Shown here one piece after another: positions 32,365 through 44,090 of a stretch of 64,000 nt of DNA. Positions within the stretch are counted from its first letter, which is position 1; each line of letters begins with the position of its first letter. The stretch is from Karstenula rhodostoma CBS 690.94 (taxonomy: Eukaryota > Ascomycota > Dothideomycetes > Pleosporales > Didymosphaeriaceae): the NCBI GenBank assembly GCA_010093485.1, contig MU001502.1, positions 1,136,057 through 1,200,056 on the forward strand, in the 5' to 3' direction. The notes below the pieces were generated by a model. The model was not told the origin of the DNA. It saw nothing but the letters and a program-made list of their open reading frames with translations, and did not search any database. A program made the position numbers and the translations under genes.

Positions 32365-33269
32365 ACGATCACGCGAACAAGTATGGCCTCTCCAACAACG
32401 AGTCTAAAAACCTCGCTAACACTGATGCAGCTATAGACAACTCTTTGATGGACAGTATAGCATTGGGGGAGTTGTAAGGTGGTGGCATTCTGGGGATGTT
32501 TGATAAAATTCGTGTTCAGTCTTTACCGTATAATTCTTCAATTGATTGGATTGCGTAGAACATTCTTCCCTTTGCAGTGACATGTGCGCTTTGAACCGGC
32601 CCCCAACGATTTACACCCAACGCGATATTCACCCAATAGATGATCACCAACTTCTAATCCCCTTCCTTCTCGCGAGCGCGTCTCCCCACTCCAATATTGA
32701 AGTACCGGAACACATCATCATGTGCGCTTTGATTCCAATGGCTTGCCTGATACACCCAGCGTAAATGTAGATGGGAACCTAATAATCGACTTGACGTAAA
32801 ACAGCACCGACATGTGCGTGTGCGGGTGAACTACAAGGCGGACGCCTCCGTGCTATCATAATGTAAGTCTGATACGGCGGCGAGGCCTTCGAAGACATCT
32901 CGGATCACACATGGATTATGTAGCCCATGCACAACCCCGTCACGAAATCTGGCCCACAATCGTCATTTCCTCCGACTGTATGATAATTTTCTAAATACAT
33001 TTATATGATTTTACGGCTCAAACCGCGTCATCTCCAATCGCGTGGATGTCCATGGAGAAAACGAGCACGCATAGTCTGGAAGCGAGGGTTCGCAACCACG
33101 CCGGGGCACCACAAGCAATACACCGTCTATCCCAACAAATTTAGTCAAAATCAATGCCACTCAAGAATCTTGCACCGTTTCTCACGAAGCGAGTTGCTAC
33201 ACCGACTCAAACACAAATTAAACCAATTCCCATTTCCTCGTCACCGACGTACCAAAACACAACACCACG
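32365..33269. other. Intergenic region
   Basis: No gene is supported. Two stretches near 32580-32720 share the string GACATGTGCGCTTTGA or ATGTGCGCTTTGATTCC, a short imperfect direct repeat. The rest is AT-richer. Confidence 0.4.
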
Positions 33270-33827
33270 ATGCACCTCGCCACCCCTTTCCTCCTCCTCT
33301 CAACCACAACCACCCTCGCCTCAACCCGGACCCCCCTCTCCCCCACCTCATCCAACTCATCCACCACATGCACCACCGCCTCCCTCGCATCCTTCATACC
33401 CCCGCACCTCCCCCCGCCCGCCGCAACCTTCCAGCACTACCTCCAACAACCCGTCTGCAGCGCTCCGCCCACGCTCACGGGTCTCGTCGCTCGCAACCGC
33501 TTCGAAGAGGACTACGAGCGCTTCGCAAAGTACTTCAACACCAACTACAGCCAGGTGCCCACGGCGTGCCGGAAGCGGTTTAAGAAGGCGACTAAGAAGG
33601 GGAGGATCCCGAGGCGCTATGATGACTATGTGCGCAAGGAGGAGAAGAAGTGTGGGAAGAAGGTTGGGAAGGTTGGGCCGGGTGAGGGGTATCCGAATGG
33701 TGGTAAAGGGAAGAAGGGACAGGGCAGTGGAGCGCAGGGTTTGCTTGGAGGCGCGATGCCGTATGTTGCTCAGGGCGTTATTGTGGGGGGTGCGATGGGG
33801 TATGCTTGGGGTCAGGCTATGCTCTAG
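33270..33827 (+). CDS. Predicted secreted basic protein with C-terminal Gly-rich hydrophobic segment
   Basis: The protein has 185 residues. A signal-peptide-like start (MHLATPFLLLSTTTTLAS) is followed by a Thr/Ser/Pro spacer, then a conserved-looking segment (QHYLQQPVCSAPP...ARNRFEEDYERF), a highly basic KKR region with several Cys and a C-terminal glycine-rich hydrophobic helix (GGAMPYVAQGVIVGGAMGYAWG). The last segment could be a membrane or GPI-like tail. The N-terminus resembles that of the protein at 26966 in length and Thr content. Codon use switches from C-rich to G-rich halfway. No family recognised. Confidence 0.65.
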   Translation: MHLATPFLLLSTTTTLASTRTPLSPTSSNSSTTCTTASLASFIPPHLPPPAATFQHYLQQPVCSAPPTLTGLVARNRFEEDYERFAKYFNTNYSQVPTACRKRFKKATKKGRIPRRYDDYVRKEEKKCGKKVGKVGPGEGYPNGGKGKKGQGSGAQGLLGGAMPYVAQGVIVGGAMGYAWGQAML

Positions 33828-34141
33828 GTGGATGCTGATGGATCGCACGCACAGTGCCGTGGGGGAACTTCGAACTTGGAGAGACCGCGGAGGCGAAACA
33901 AGTGATCGAAGAGTACTTCATCTAGTTGCGGCAAGAGGTGGCAGAGAAGCAGCACGAATCTGGAAAGAAGAAGGATAGGAAGAGCAAGACGGACAAGGTA
34001 GGGTTGGCCGAGATGGAGCACGAAATGTTGACCATTGATAATGAAATATGATACATCTGGTTTTCCAAAACTCCGCCCATGCTAATAGTTAAAGGGTATA
34101 CAAATCTTATACAGCTGCCGAATACGCTGGCGATGTGATGC
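33828..34141. other. Convergent intergenic region
   Basis: This short interval lies between the 3' ends of the secreted basic protein gene and LYS4. Frames run through it but none is convincing. Confidence 0.4.
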
Positions 34142-36714
34142 TTAACCCGTGCCACCGATTTCCTTCTTGACCCAGCTCTCCAGACCGCCGAGCGCGATGA
34201 TCTCCTGGACATTGGGCGGCAGCTCGCCAACCTTGACGCTCCACTTCTTGCCTTCGGGTCCTTCTTGCACATTTACGGTGCTCCTTCGCACATCCCACTC
34301 GAGCGTCCAGCCCGTCCGCCTGGTCAACTGCTTCGACTGTGAGGGCTGAGACTGGGCGGCTGGTGGCGGTGAGTCGAGCGACTCGCGGTTCTGCGAGGGC
34401 TCTTTCATGTTCTGCTGCGAGCCAGCTGGTGCCGAAGAAGAAAAGACCTCGCGGAGGCGGTTGGCTAGCTTGGGAACTTCAACGCCCATGAGCGCGTTGT
34501 TAATGCTGTTCCTGCTGAAGATGTTGCCAAAGCTACCTGCGACGACGAGCGGAATGCCCTTGGCGAGGATGGCGGTTGCAGCCTGCTCACGGCTGCTGCC
34601 GCACCCAAAGTTGAAGCCCGAGACGAGGATATCTCCTGCTTTTGCGGTGTTGCCGAATGTGGGATCGTAGTTCTCCATGCACACTTCTGCCATCTTTTCG
34701 CGGGTCACGTCGTCCTGGTATGTGTATTTGCCCGGGTATATGCCATCGGTGTTGATGTTGTCGGCGTCACAGAAGACGATCTCGCCGCCGATCTTTTCGG
34801 GGAAGCCGGGCAGGATTTCGGTTAAAGTGTCCGCCTCGGATGTAGCGTCGGGAGGGTTGATGGACTGGGTCTCGACAGCGGTGCTTTCGGCTGATTCGAT
34901 CTGCTCCTCGGCCTGCCTGATAGCCCTCTCGAGCATGTCTTCGATCGTCATCATGCGCTCCTCTTCCACGATGCCATCACCCTCGCCACGGCGCACACCC
35001 GTGTAGTCGGCGGGCTCTTCATACCAGCCGGGTCCAGAGATCTTGCCGGCCAAAGCACTTGCCGCAACAACCTCAGGACTGGCGAGGTAAGCCTTGGCAT
35101 CGGGTGAGCCCATTCGGCCCTTGAAGTTACGGTTGCTGGCACTGATGCCAACCTCGCCCGGCTCAAGCAGGCCAGTACCGAGACCGATGCATGGCCCGCA
35201 GCCTGCAGGGAGAGGCTGGGCACCCGCATCAAGGAGAGCCTGCCAATCGCCTAGCTCTTCAGAAGCCTTCTGCTCCGGGATGGATGCGGCGGCAATGTAG
35301 AAGTTGACATGATCCGGGAGTTTGGGGATTTTGCCGCCATTGGCAGCAGCCGCCTCCTTGAAAACCCTGGCGGCCGCATGCAGGTCGGATGCTCGCGAGT
35401 TGGTACAGGAGACAAGGTACGCTTTGTTGACCTTGATGTCCTGAGCCTGCAGTTCAGCAAGCGGGGTTGCGACCTTGACAGAGTTGGGCCCAGACACGTA
35501 GGGAGAGAGCGTGGACAAGTCGAGGAAGAGCTCCTTCGCGTATGCTGCCCCCTTGTCCGCTGCCAAAGCGGGCTGGAAGATGTGGCCGGCGTTCTTTCCG
35601 ATAATGCCGGTCGAGGTGAATAGCTTGTCAACGCGTTCATGCACAAACTGCTCCTGATGATGGTCCTTGTATTCGGTCTGGGCTCCGAACATGGCGGCGT
35701 CTGTAGCCCGCGCCCTCAGCCAACTGTGAAGGACAGAGTCGATGGGGAACAGTCCCGTGAGTGCACCCCACTCGGTTGTCATGTTTGCGATGGTGAGACG
35801 CTCGTCCACGGGAATGGTTCGCAGGGTCTCGTCGGTACCGGTAAACTCGATGGCGTGGTTCAGCACCTCGTCCTTGTTGAAGAGCCCGGCGAGGGCAACG
35901 ATGACATCCTTGCCTGTCACGCCGTCTGGCAATGCGCCCGTAAGATTGACCTTGGCGACCGGAGGAATCTGCCACCACGTCTTTCCCGTTGCCCAGATGC
36001 TCGCGGCGTCGGTGCGCACAACCGGTGTTCCCAAGCAGCCAATGCCTCCGTACATGTTGGAATGGCTGTCGGAAGCCACGGCGACGGTGCCTGGCCATGC
36101 GTAGCCCTCTTCGACCATGATCTGGTGACCGATGCCGCGCCCAGCCGGGTAGAAGACGACGTCCTGCTTCTTCGCAAACTCCTCGATCTGGTTGTACTTG
36201 TTCAGATTCTTCTCCGTCTTGTTCTGCACGTCGTGGTCGAGCGTCATGACGATCTGCTTCGGGTCATGGATCTTGGTTGCGCCAATGGACATGAACTTGA
36301 GCGCCACCGGCCACGAATTGTCGTGGGTCATGCATTTGTGCGGCTGCAGCGTGACATAGTCGCCGGATCGGAGCGTCTTGCCCTCAGCCACGCCAACAGC
36401 ATATCGCTGGACGATCTTCTCTGTGAGCGTCTGCGGCACCTTGGCCTTTTGCTGGAAGGTCGAGAGGAAGTCGGCGGCGGGCCCCTCCTTCAGAGAATGA
36501 AACACGTCCGGCGATGAGTCGTACAGCCGACTCGTCGAGCAGAATGTGCGCTGAGCAGCAATGGGACGGGGTAGCTGCGATGTGACTCGGAGAGGAAGGC
36601 GCGTCCGTGACTGTAAGCAATGTCAGAGAGGAACGGCGCGGAGTTGGCGCACCAAAAACATACCAGAGCCTGGGCCCGGCACAGCGACCGCGCTGCTCGC
36701 ATAGACATGGCCAT
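34142..36714 (-). CDS. lys4: Mitochondrial homoaconitase
   Basis: The enzyme catalyses interconversion of homocitrate and homoisocitrate in the alpha-aminoadipate lysine pathway of fungi. Exons 36714-36664 and 36610-34142 (53-nt intron) encode 839 residues. The first 45 residues are Arg/Ser-rich, a mitochondrial presequence. Large-domain blocks include [25 protein letters not shown] and YLVSCTNSR. Cys419, Cys488 and Cys491 (in CTNS and GCGPCIG) are the 4Fe-4S ligands. The swivelling domain has [11 protein letters not shown] Ser/Gln/Pro-rich insertion near the C-terminus makes it somewhat longer than usual. It is divergent from the serC fragment. Confidence 0.96.
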
Positions 36715-36905
36715 TGCGACGTATAGGGCAATCGACGATGGCGTCGTGGTGTTGATGCTTGCTCGAGATTCCCCAAAATTTCTGGCTTGGCAACCTCGGG
36801 CCGATCTCGCTCCAGTCATCCGCTCTTCCCACGCTGCCATTGGAGCAGCCTGCCCGCGCTCAATTGCTTCACATAATACAATCGTATGCAGTGTCCACCC
36901 GCGCA

Positions 36906-37626
36906 ATGGACGTGGACCAGACCAACGGCGGCAAGTTCGGTGTGATCCCGCCCGAAGGCCAGTGGACCCTCACACCTCGCACGTCGGGCGGTGGAGCGGC
37001 CCTAGCATACTTCTGCGACAACGAGACTGTTGACGGCGTCGAGTTCCCCGCCTTCCCGAAGAACCTCGAGGGCGATGATGCTCCTCTTGTCTGCGCAGAC
37101 ATGTCCTCCAATTTCATCTCGCGAAAGGTCGACGTGTGCAAGTATGACAAATACTCGGATATCTACCGGGTAGTGCCGGACAAGACGGTCCGCAGCAGAA
37201 TGAACATCTGCTTCAGGGTCCACGGTGGAGACGCTGACAAGGAGAAGGCATTCCTTGCGGGTGCTGAGAAGCAGGGTCTGCTAGGCCTCAAGGGGCACCG
37301 CAGTGTCGGTGGCATTCGAGCAAGCAATTGTAAGTGAAGCTATATCTCCTCGCCTATTGCCACTTCAACTTCGGCCTGGTAGTTCCCAGAGCAAGTACAG
37401 GTACATGTGTATGCTTTGTATGCATGTGGACGGGCAGGTCGAGGTTCCAGATCATGTGCGTCGATCTTAAGATTGTCCGGGACGATCTATCATGTCATGC
37501 AAGCATGATCTTCGCAAAGCCGAACAAGGCGGAGAACTAGCTAACCATTGCATAATATACAATGCTGTGTCGCTGGAGGGTGTGAAGAAGCTAGTGGCGT
37601 ACCTTGAGGATTTCACGAAATCATGA
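36906..37626 (+). pseudogene. serC: Fragment of phosphoserine aminotransferase, PLP-lysine region deleted
   Basis: Two blocks of phosphoserine aminotransferase are fused in frame. Block one (GKFGVIPPEGQWTL, YFCDNETVDGVEF, ADMSSNFISRKVDV) belongs to the middle of the enzyme. Block two (RVVPDKTVRSRMNICFRV, LKGHRSVGGIRASN) is its C-terminus. The segment that normally lies between them, with the PLP-binding Lys of the GAQKN motif, is missing, as is the N-terminal half. The final exon would be 37559-37626, but the 229-nt intron is far longer than others here and has no AG at the expected acceptor. The product cannot be an active aminotransferase. A complete copy presumably exists elsewhere. Confidence 0.8.
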
Positions 37627-39223
37627 GGGCAGGGACGCTGCGCATAAGGCTGTGACGGCACTTTGCAGCTACTGCAGTCGACCGGAAGACGCTACCCTCG
37701 ACCCATAATCACACTATCATAGCCTGCACGTCTTGGTCAGCATCGTTCAACATGATACTCTCCGTTAGCAGAAAGACGTAGAAATCTACTCCGTGCTGAT
37801 CTCCACCAACCTCACAACAAGCCCACCGTCCATTACGTTCATACAATTCTGCCAATATGCGCAGCCGCTATCAAGGGCATAATCGGTTGTTTGCCCTGAG
37901 GCACGTAGGACAGGATCTGCGCCACGGTAGTGGTCAGCGTTGATGTTCTGGAAGAAATCCACAGGTGGCGGCCGGCGGCCACCATGCGTGAAGACTGGTC
38001 CGACTGTGGTGCCGTCTGTTCTAAAGAGCCTCCGTGAGACGTGGGACGAACCAAGCCTTTTCCTTGATGCCGGCTTAGAAGGCGTCTTATGACGATCTGG
38101 GACTGACGCGATCATGGCGACGTGACGCGAATGGAGCACGGCTATTTTTCTCATGTCGGCGCTCTCGAGGGTTCTGTCCCAAGTCGTTGAGGGCGCCTGC
38201 ATTATGCAAACCTGGGGAAGATCACGCTAGTGCGCGTGCTTCACGGTCTCTAGCTCAGCCATTGCACCCATCGGGGCATTCTGGGTGCCGTTCTACGCCC
38301 GATACAGGCTATAACTACGGTTTCTTTTCTCATGCATCCCCAGCATGAGGTTCTCCGTGAGGAAGCGCCGCATTGACATGGTGTTTCGCACACCCTGGAA
38401 GCGAGCGGCTGATACACACCTAAATCCAACAACGTCACAACCGCACCCCCGGCTCTCCTACCTCACCACAACGGACCAGCTGTCGCCTCGCACAATCAAT
38501 AGTTTCTCAAAGCGCCCGATCAAGATACTAAGGCTCTAAATATGGAGTTCTGGGTGGAAACGAAACGATGAAGACGTGAAGAAGCGCTGAGGCATGACGG
38601 AGCGCTAACCAATCGACGCCAGCGCAGGGGAGATAGATGTGTAGATGTGCAGATGCACCGGTCCAGCAGCTCTTCACGTCCAGACTGCTCTTGGACTTGC
38701 GTGGCGTACCCTCGAGCACACCCAATCTCCACAGCCCATGTTCTATGGCTGCGTGAAAGCACACGAACGGGTCTCGATACACCCGCCTAGGCATCCTGGC
38801 GCACGCAGGCTGCATGATGTTGAAACCCACCTCAAGCTAGCGTGCGTGGTTACAACGTCTCTTAAGGTCCGATTGAGAGCGCGTCAATGCTTCCACACCA
38901 CCCGGCGGAATGACAGACGCCTCAGGACCGCTGTCTCGAAACCCAGCGCTACTGGTCCGAGTGCAAGTTTCCACAAATACTGTTTGACGTCTCACAAGTC
39001 ACTCCTGGCTCCACGCTTTCATGCCCACGCTCTTTACCTTTCTTTTTCACTGCTGGCAGGTTCAGGCACGACTTACGACTGGAGCTGAACAGGTTACGAT
39101 CTCTTGTTCGGCAGCCGTCGTTTTGCCTCCATGAATACGTGAATTCTACCTTCCCTTCAGCCGCTGCTGGTTACCAGCGAGACCAACTACATTCTGTATA
39201 TTTCTCTGCGAGGAGCTGGAAAA
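37627..39223. other. Intergenic region
   Basis: No supported gene. A 138-codon minus-strand frame at 37786-38202 has some protein-like composition but no domain, start context or splice partner I can defend. Other frames are shadows. Confidence 0.35.
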
Positions 39224-41521
39224 ATGGAAGGATGGGGCCTCCGACATCCGCACCTCGACGTGCGGTCGCACTTCAACATGACCCTCAATACCACGGCCGT
39301 CCGTGAGAACCCGTGGACGAGCCAGAACGCAACCCGGACGTTAATTGGGAGCCTCAAGCTCGCTCAGGTCCAGACGCTGCGCACGATGCATCTGACCTTG
39401 GGCGCTTTCAGTCTGGCATTGGTACTGTTGACGGTTCACCGGATCATTTCGGATGCGAAGAGGGCAGCCGCGCTGAGGGTGCCCTTGAGGAAAGTGTGAG
39501 TGGCGGGATTGGAAGCTCCACACACGTAAGACTGACGATTACCAGGCGCTTTGCCGCGCTCCGGAACGTGCATCCCGCAGAGACATTCCCACTCGTACTG
39601 GCTACCGGTGCGGTTATACAACAAGTTATATTTGTAGCAGTGCAGAGCACTTCTCTCAGTAGTGTTTTATCCAACCAATGCCGAGGACTGGCTATGATCA
39701 CGCTACCCGGTGCGTATAATCAAGTTCTCGAATGCCCGCTCGACTGACCTGTATAGCGATCTTCCTCTTGGGCATCATAACTCTAGTTTTCGGTATCGAA
39801 ATGGCGATGCGAGCGCTGAAAGCCGAACGATTCGCTCCGAAGGGAAAATGGACAACGACCATCTGCATCGGATTAATTGCGTTTCTGACGCTGATGATGT
39901 GGATGCCCACGATAGTCTGGCCCATGTACAACCGATGCTTTGCGAGCCTGATCTGGTTCCCGATGCGTTACGAGCTTCTCATGATGGTTGTCCTCGTCAT
40001 CCTCATCGGCATGTTCCTGATACTGGCGGCTATCATCAGCGTCCAGTTGATGCGCACTTCCAAAGTAGATCCAAATCAGCGGATTGCAGCTTCGCGGATG
40101 TGCTACTACTTGGTCATGTCAGCCTTGCTATACGTACGTTTCAGCTCGGATCGGATTAAAACGCGAACTAACGGAATCTACAGACGCTGGTACTACCCGT
40201 AGAAGTGCAGGCCCACCGACGGGACTTCAACAGCACATACGCTACGTCAAGAATCGCCGAGGTCGCCTTGTTCTGCTCTGGCATTGTTATCGCTTTCGTC
40301 CATCTGTTCCTTCGTGTCAACGCCACACGCCTAGTCATCAAGCCCATGAGCGAGATGAACGCCCATGCAACACAGAAACGCCCGAAGCTTCGATTGTTCG
40401 GTCCCAGCGATCTCGAGATGAACATCAGTGGCCCAATTGCACTGCAAGGCGGCCGTCGCCCGGAAAGCAGACAAGGCCTTATCGATGTTGGCCCCGAGAA
40501 GAACCGATTCGATTTCGAGCCAGGCTACTTCGACCGTCCGCAACGCCCGCTTACTCCGGGTTCCGTCCGAACTCAAGGCCCTATCGATCCCACCAAGTGG
40601 CCGCTACCGCCAGACCCAGTGCAGACGGGACTCTTTGCAGAGCAAAAGGACGGCAGCAGTGGCTTACATAGCCGCAACAAGTCCAATTACTCGCTATTCC
40701 CGACACGGGCCGAGGACGTTCCCCGTTTGCCCGCAACTGTATACAGCCCAAGCACATCTGCAGGACCGCAGGGTCGGTTCTCACAGCTCGCAATGCGCCG
40801 TCAATCACGCAGGGGCTCTATTACTGACACCAAGTCTGTCACCGATGTAGGAGAGGCATTCAGTTTTCTTGTGAAGCCGCCCCCTCTATTTTCAGGACGC
40901 CACAACCGCCAGCAGAGCACTGACAGCAGCGCAACAGTGCAAATCGGCCTTCGCTTCTCACTTGCACCAGCAATACTTGGCGCACCAACCTACGGCCGAG
41001 ACCCACCGCCTGTTCCTCGTCTTCGCCGTGACGACAGCGATTCCAGCGTAGAGACTCTCGGCCTTCCCATTCAAAGCCCTTCGACCAACACTACATCCTC
41101 CGACCTGGAAGGCGAGACCCTGCAAGCAGTCGCTTTCCCTAGTCCTCTAAAACCCACCCTCGTCTCACCCGCGAAGCCTAGTCCTGGCACAGGTGCCGCT
41201 TTCCCTATTATCTCTCCCGCTACCTACCTCCAAGATCAACGTGAGAAGCTCCTTCCTCCGACACCTCGCTCCGTCATACCCGGACCGCCACCTACCCTTC
41301 TGCCTCCCGCACCTCTGCGATCAACTCCGGGTCTTAGCGGCCTGAGAATGAATCCCCTCTCCCCGGCCTCGACGCTCTCTCCCACATCACCAGCCACGCC
41401 GAGCATCCAGCCGAGCCGCTCGAACTCACTACGGTCGACTGCGAGCCCGTCGCCCACGGCGCGCATCCCTCTCGGTGCGGGAACCATGGCGCGCACCCCG
41501 CCAGCAAACGGCTGGATATGA
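39224..41521 (+). CDS. Multi-pass membrane protein with long Pro/Ser-rich cytosolic tail
   Basis: Four exons, 39224-39495, 39546-39709, 39757-40133 and 40184-41521, give 716 residues. The N-terminus has several Asn-x-Thr glycosylation sites. About seven hydrophobic segments follow, including LGAFSLALVLLTV, AIFLLGIITLVFG, ICIGLIAFLTLMMW, MVVLVILIGMFLILAA and VALFCSGIVIAFVHLFL. The topology resembles a fungal GPCR-like protein, but I see no diagnostic GPCR motif. From about residue 330 the tail is Pro/Ser/Thr-rich and disordered. All junctions keep frame. Ligand and function unknown. Confidence 0.8.
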
Positions 41522-43529
41522 TGCGCTTCGCATCTTTCGCACAGGGGAGTTTCGATAGACCGGCCGGTTTGAGCCGTTGTACTACTAGTTCGTTTGGGTT
41601 CTGTTCGCATGCGCCTGAGCATGACAGGAAGTGCCAGGCATGGGCGCTTGAGTCCTGCGGCGTTCGCGGTTTCGTCTTTCACGCATCCTGTTACAAGACC
41701 CCTGACACACATGCACCGACACCCCGCCCCACCACCACCACCACTGCACACGCATGTTGCTGATTGTAGATGTTCACGTCTTACGCTCTCGCTTCCGCTT
41801 CCATTATCATTTTTACTTACTTCCGATTCTTTTACCATCTCGCTTGCGCTTTTGCTGCTGCTGCAAGACTCGCAGCTTTTCCCTTAATATCAGACGAGGC
41901 GATGGAGCCTGGTGCGGAGCGGAGCGGCACAATGTGCAGACGCAGAGGGAGAGGTGCAGCCCGGAGCGATGGCCCTGCGAGAGGGCTGTATGTATGTACT
42001 ATGACGCACGAGGTGCGCTTCCCGTCGCTTGGCTGGAGAAGAATGAAGAGATTAACTTGACGCCTGTGCTTTTCTACGCGGTTCTTGTGTGATGCACACG
42101 GTTTCCTGCTCGATTCAAGAATCATAGATCGTCGCAACCCAGCCCGTCCTCGCATACTCCTGGACTTCTCGCATCCTGCATCACTCCCATCCCCCATCCC
42201 CCATCCCCCACGCGCGGCACACGCCCCGCCAGACCCTCCCCATGCCTCAGGCAGCTCCGCGTACGTGCTGCCCCTGTCCCGTCCCGCCGATGGAATCCCC
42301 CGCGCGGGCCAGCGACCCGTGTCTGATACCGTCGGACTTTGCGCGCGCTGATGCTGACGCGTGGCAGGAGGGTGATGGGTGTGGTGGAGGTGATGCGTGG
42401 GGGATGTAGAGGCGGCCGGGTAGGTGCGGAGTAGGGGGATGCCGGTTGCGGCAATGTCAAGATGCAGTGTATTCGAGTGCAAGCGGATATGTCTGCGCTC
42501 GTTGCGGGTGATGTAGGATTCTACGCTGCGACAGTGTTGAGTAAGTGCATTGAAGGTCTCGTAGAAGTACCGCGTGTTTTTTTTTTTTCGTTCAGAGAAT
42601 CCAATACTATTCGTGGGATGTGCTGCTTTGGAAGGCATGTCTCGTGCGGCTGGAGTGGACAGGCGTTGGAGACATCTTTCTGCATCTGTTGATACTAAAA
42701 CTTGGTTAGAACTGAGGTTGCCCGTCGTCTGGGGTGTACGCTTTGGGGCGCTGTCGATCATATACGACAGGGCAACGGTTGCCTCGTTCTGCCTTGAGTC
42801 GGTCGATTGACCGGAAAGAAGAGCTAATGGGGTCGGATAAGGATGAGGTTTGGGGTAGGTCTCAAGACCGTTATCGGGCCTTTTGTCTTCTAAAGGCCTA
42901 CACGTCTTTCTTTACGCAACAAATGATCGAGGTTGACAGCATGTCTCCAGTATACAAAAAGCGTACAATGATCATATAACTGGCATTTGACGTCCTCGAG
43001 GGTGCGCTTTGTTTTTAGTATCGTGCAGCTTCGTTCGCGCACTAACTTACCTCTAGGGCAGGTTTCCGCCCCTGCTTATTTAGATTAAGCTCACTCCTAC
43101 TCAAGTCGAACTCGGTATTTCCACCCAATGCCAGTTGGTAAATGCCTGGATTGCGGTACATCAATATCTGTTTATTGCACGCATTCTAAGTAACAGCCAC
43201 ACCATTGTAGCCGATTAGATGTTCGTTGGTCAAATTATCCCCGTGACTTTGAGGCGTGACTGAGGGTCGAAAAAGAGCGTTTGGGGTCCGACGCAACCCT
43301 ACCAAACTGAATAAGACCAGGTCGCGACTCTGTTCAACACACAGATGCAATTGACACTTTTATTACCAGATTTAACAACTGCGCTTTCAAAACTACGAAC
43401 TTTGGGTACCAGCGACATCTTGAACATTGATATAGAAGCCGTAGTGCACCAATCGGCGACATTTAAGCACTCTCTAGCAGGTCTCCAGTGGTGCGATGCG
43501 TCTGATAATGTCTGGACCTAGCAGAGACA
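41522..43529. other. Long intergenic region
   Basis: No supported gene. A 309-codon minus-strand frame at 41832-42761 is compositionally odd and crosses simple sequence. There is a short CCCCCATCC-type repeat near 42180-42210 and a poly-T run near 42575-42590. The portion after 42900 is AT-richer. Confidence 0.4.
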
Positions 43530-43979
43530 ATGCCGGTCGTTCCAGAACAGGTAGAATCATCTCCACATATAACCAGCGCACACGAAAATGCCAACAACGG
43601 GGGTGGCAAGATATGGACTGGGGCTATGCTCATTCCATTTCTAATGGTCTTTTTGCTTTTTGCGTCGATCATGATCTGGGCCTGGAATCATCGGCACGAC
43701 CCACCTGTTAAACAGAACACGCCATGCGGTTCGACAGCAAGAGAGAAGCCAGAACTCGATGGACGTGACGCCCGCATAGAAGCTGGGTATCATGTACACG
43801 GGGCGGAGTTGGATGCAGGTCTACGGGCGGAGCTGCTCGGATGCGTGGTAGGGCCCCAGCCTCTCGAGAACTCGACAGTGGCTGTGGAGATGGGCGGGGA
43901 TTGTGGTGTGTGTGAAGTCAGCGCTGGATCGATACGGCGCGACGTCGACAACGCTTGCATTGACAGAGTCGGCAGATGA
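43530..43979 (+). CDS. Small single-pass membrane protein
   Basis: The protein has 149 residues. A polar N-terminus is followed by one strong transmembrane segment (AMLIPFLMVFLLFASIMIWAW, near residues 32-52), then a basic HRHDPP stop-transfer stretch and a polar C-terminus with a PLENSTVAVEM segment. Similar small membrane proteins with short Glu-Leu rich tails are common in Dothideomycetes, but I cannot name a family. The frame is intronless and short, so the call is moderate. Confidence 0.45.
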   Translation: MPVVPEQVESSPHITSAHENANNGGGKIWTGAMLIPFLMVFLLFASIMIWAWNHRHDPPVKQNTPCGSTAREKPELDGRDARIEAGYHVHGAELDAGLRAELLGCVVGPQPLENSTVAVEMGGDCGVCEVSAGSIRRDVDNACIDRVGR

Positions 43980-44090
43980 AAAGATAGCACCAGCTAAAAA
44001 GCAATAACAGCGTACAAAGTGCTTGGAGTCAATCAACGCGCATGTACCAGCAACGACCGATATGTAAGATTAATGCTAGTGATTCACCTA

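Noticed and set aside
37786..38202. 138-codon minus-strand frame
   Set aside because: Somewhat protein-like composition, but no recognisable domain or start context.
41832..42761. 309-codon minus-strand frame
   Set aside because: Odd composition, crosses poly-T and CCCCCATCC repeats, no domain and no splice partner.
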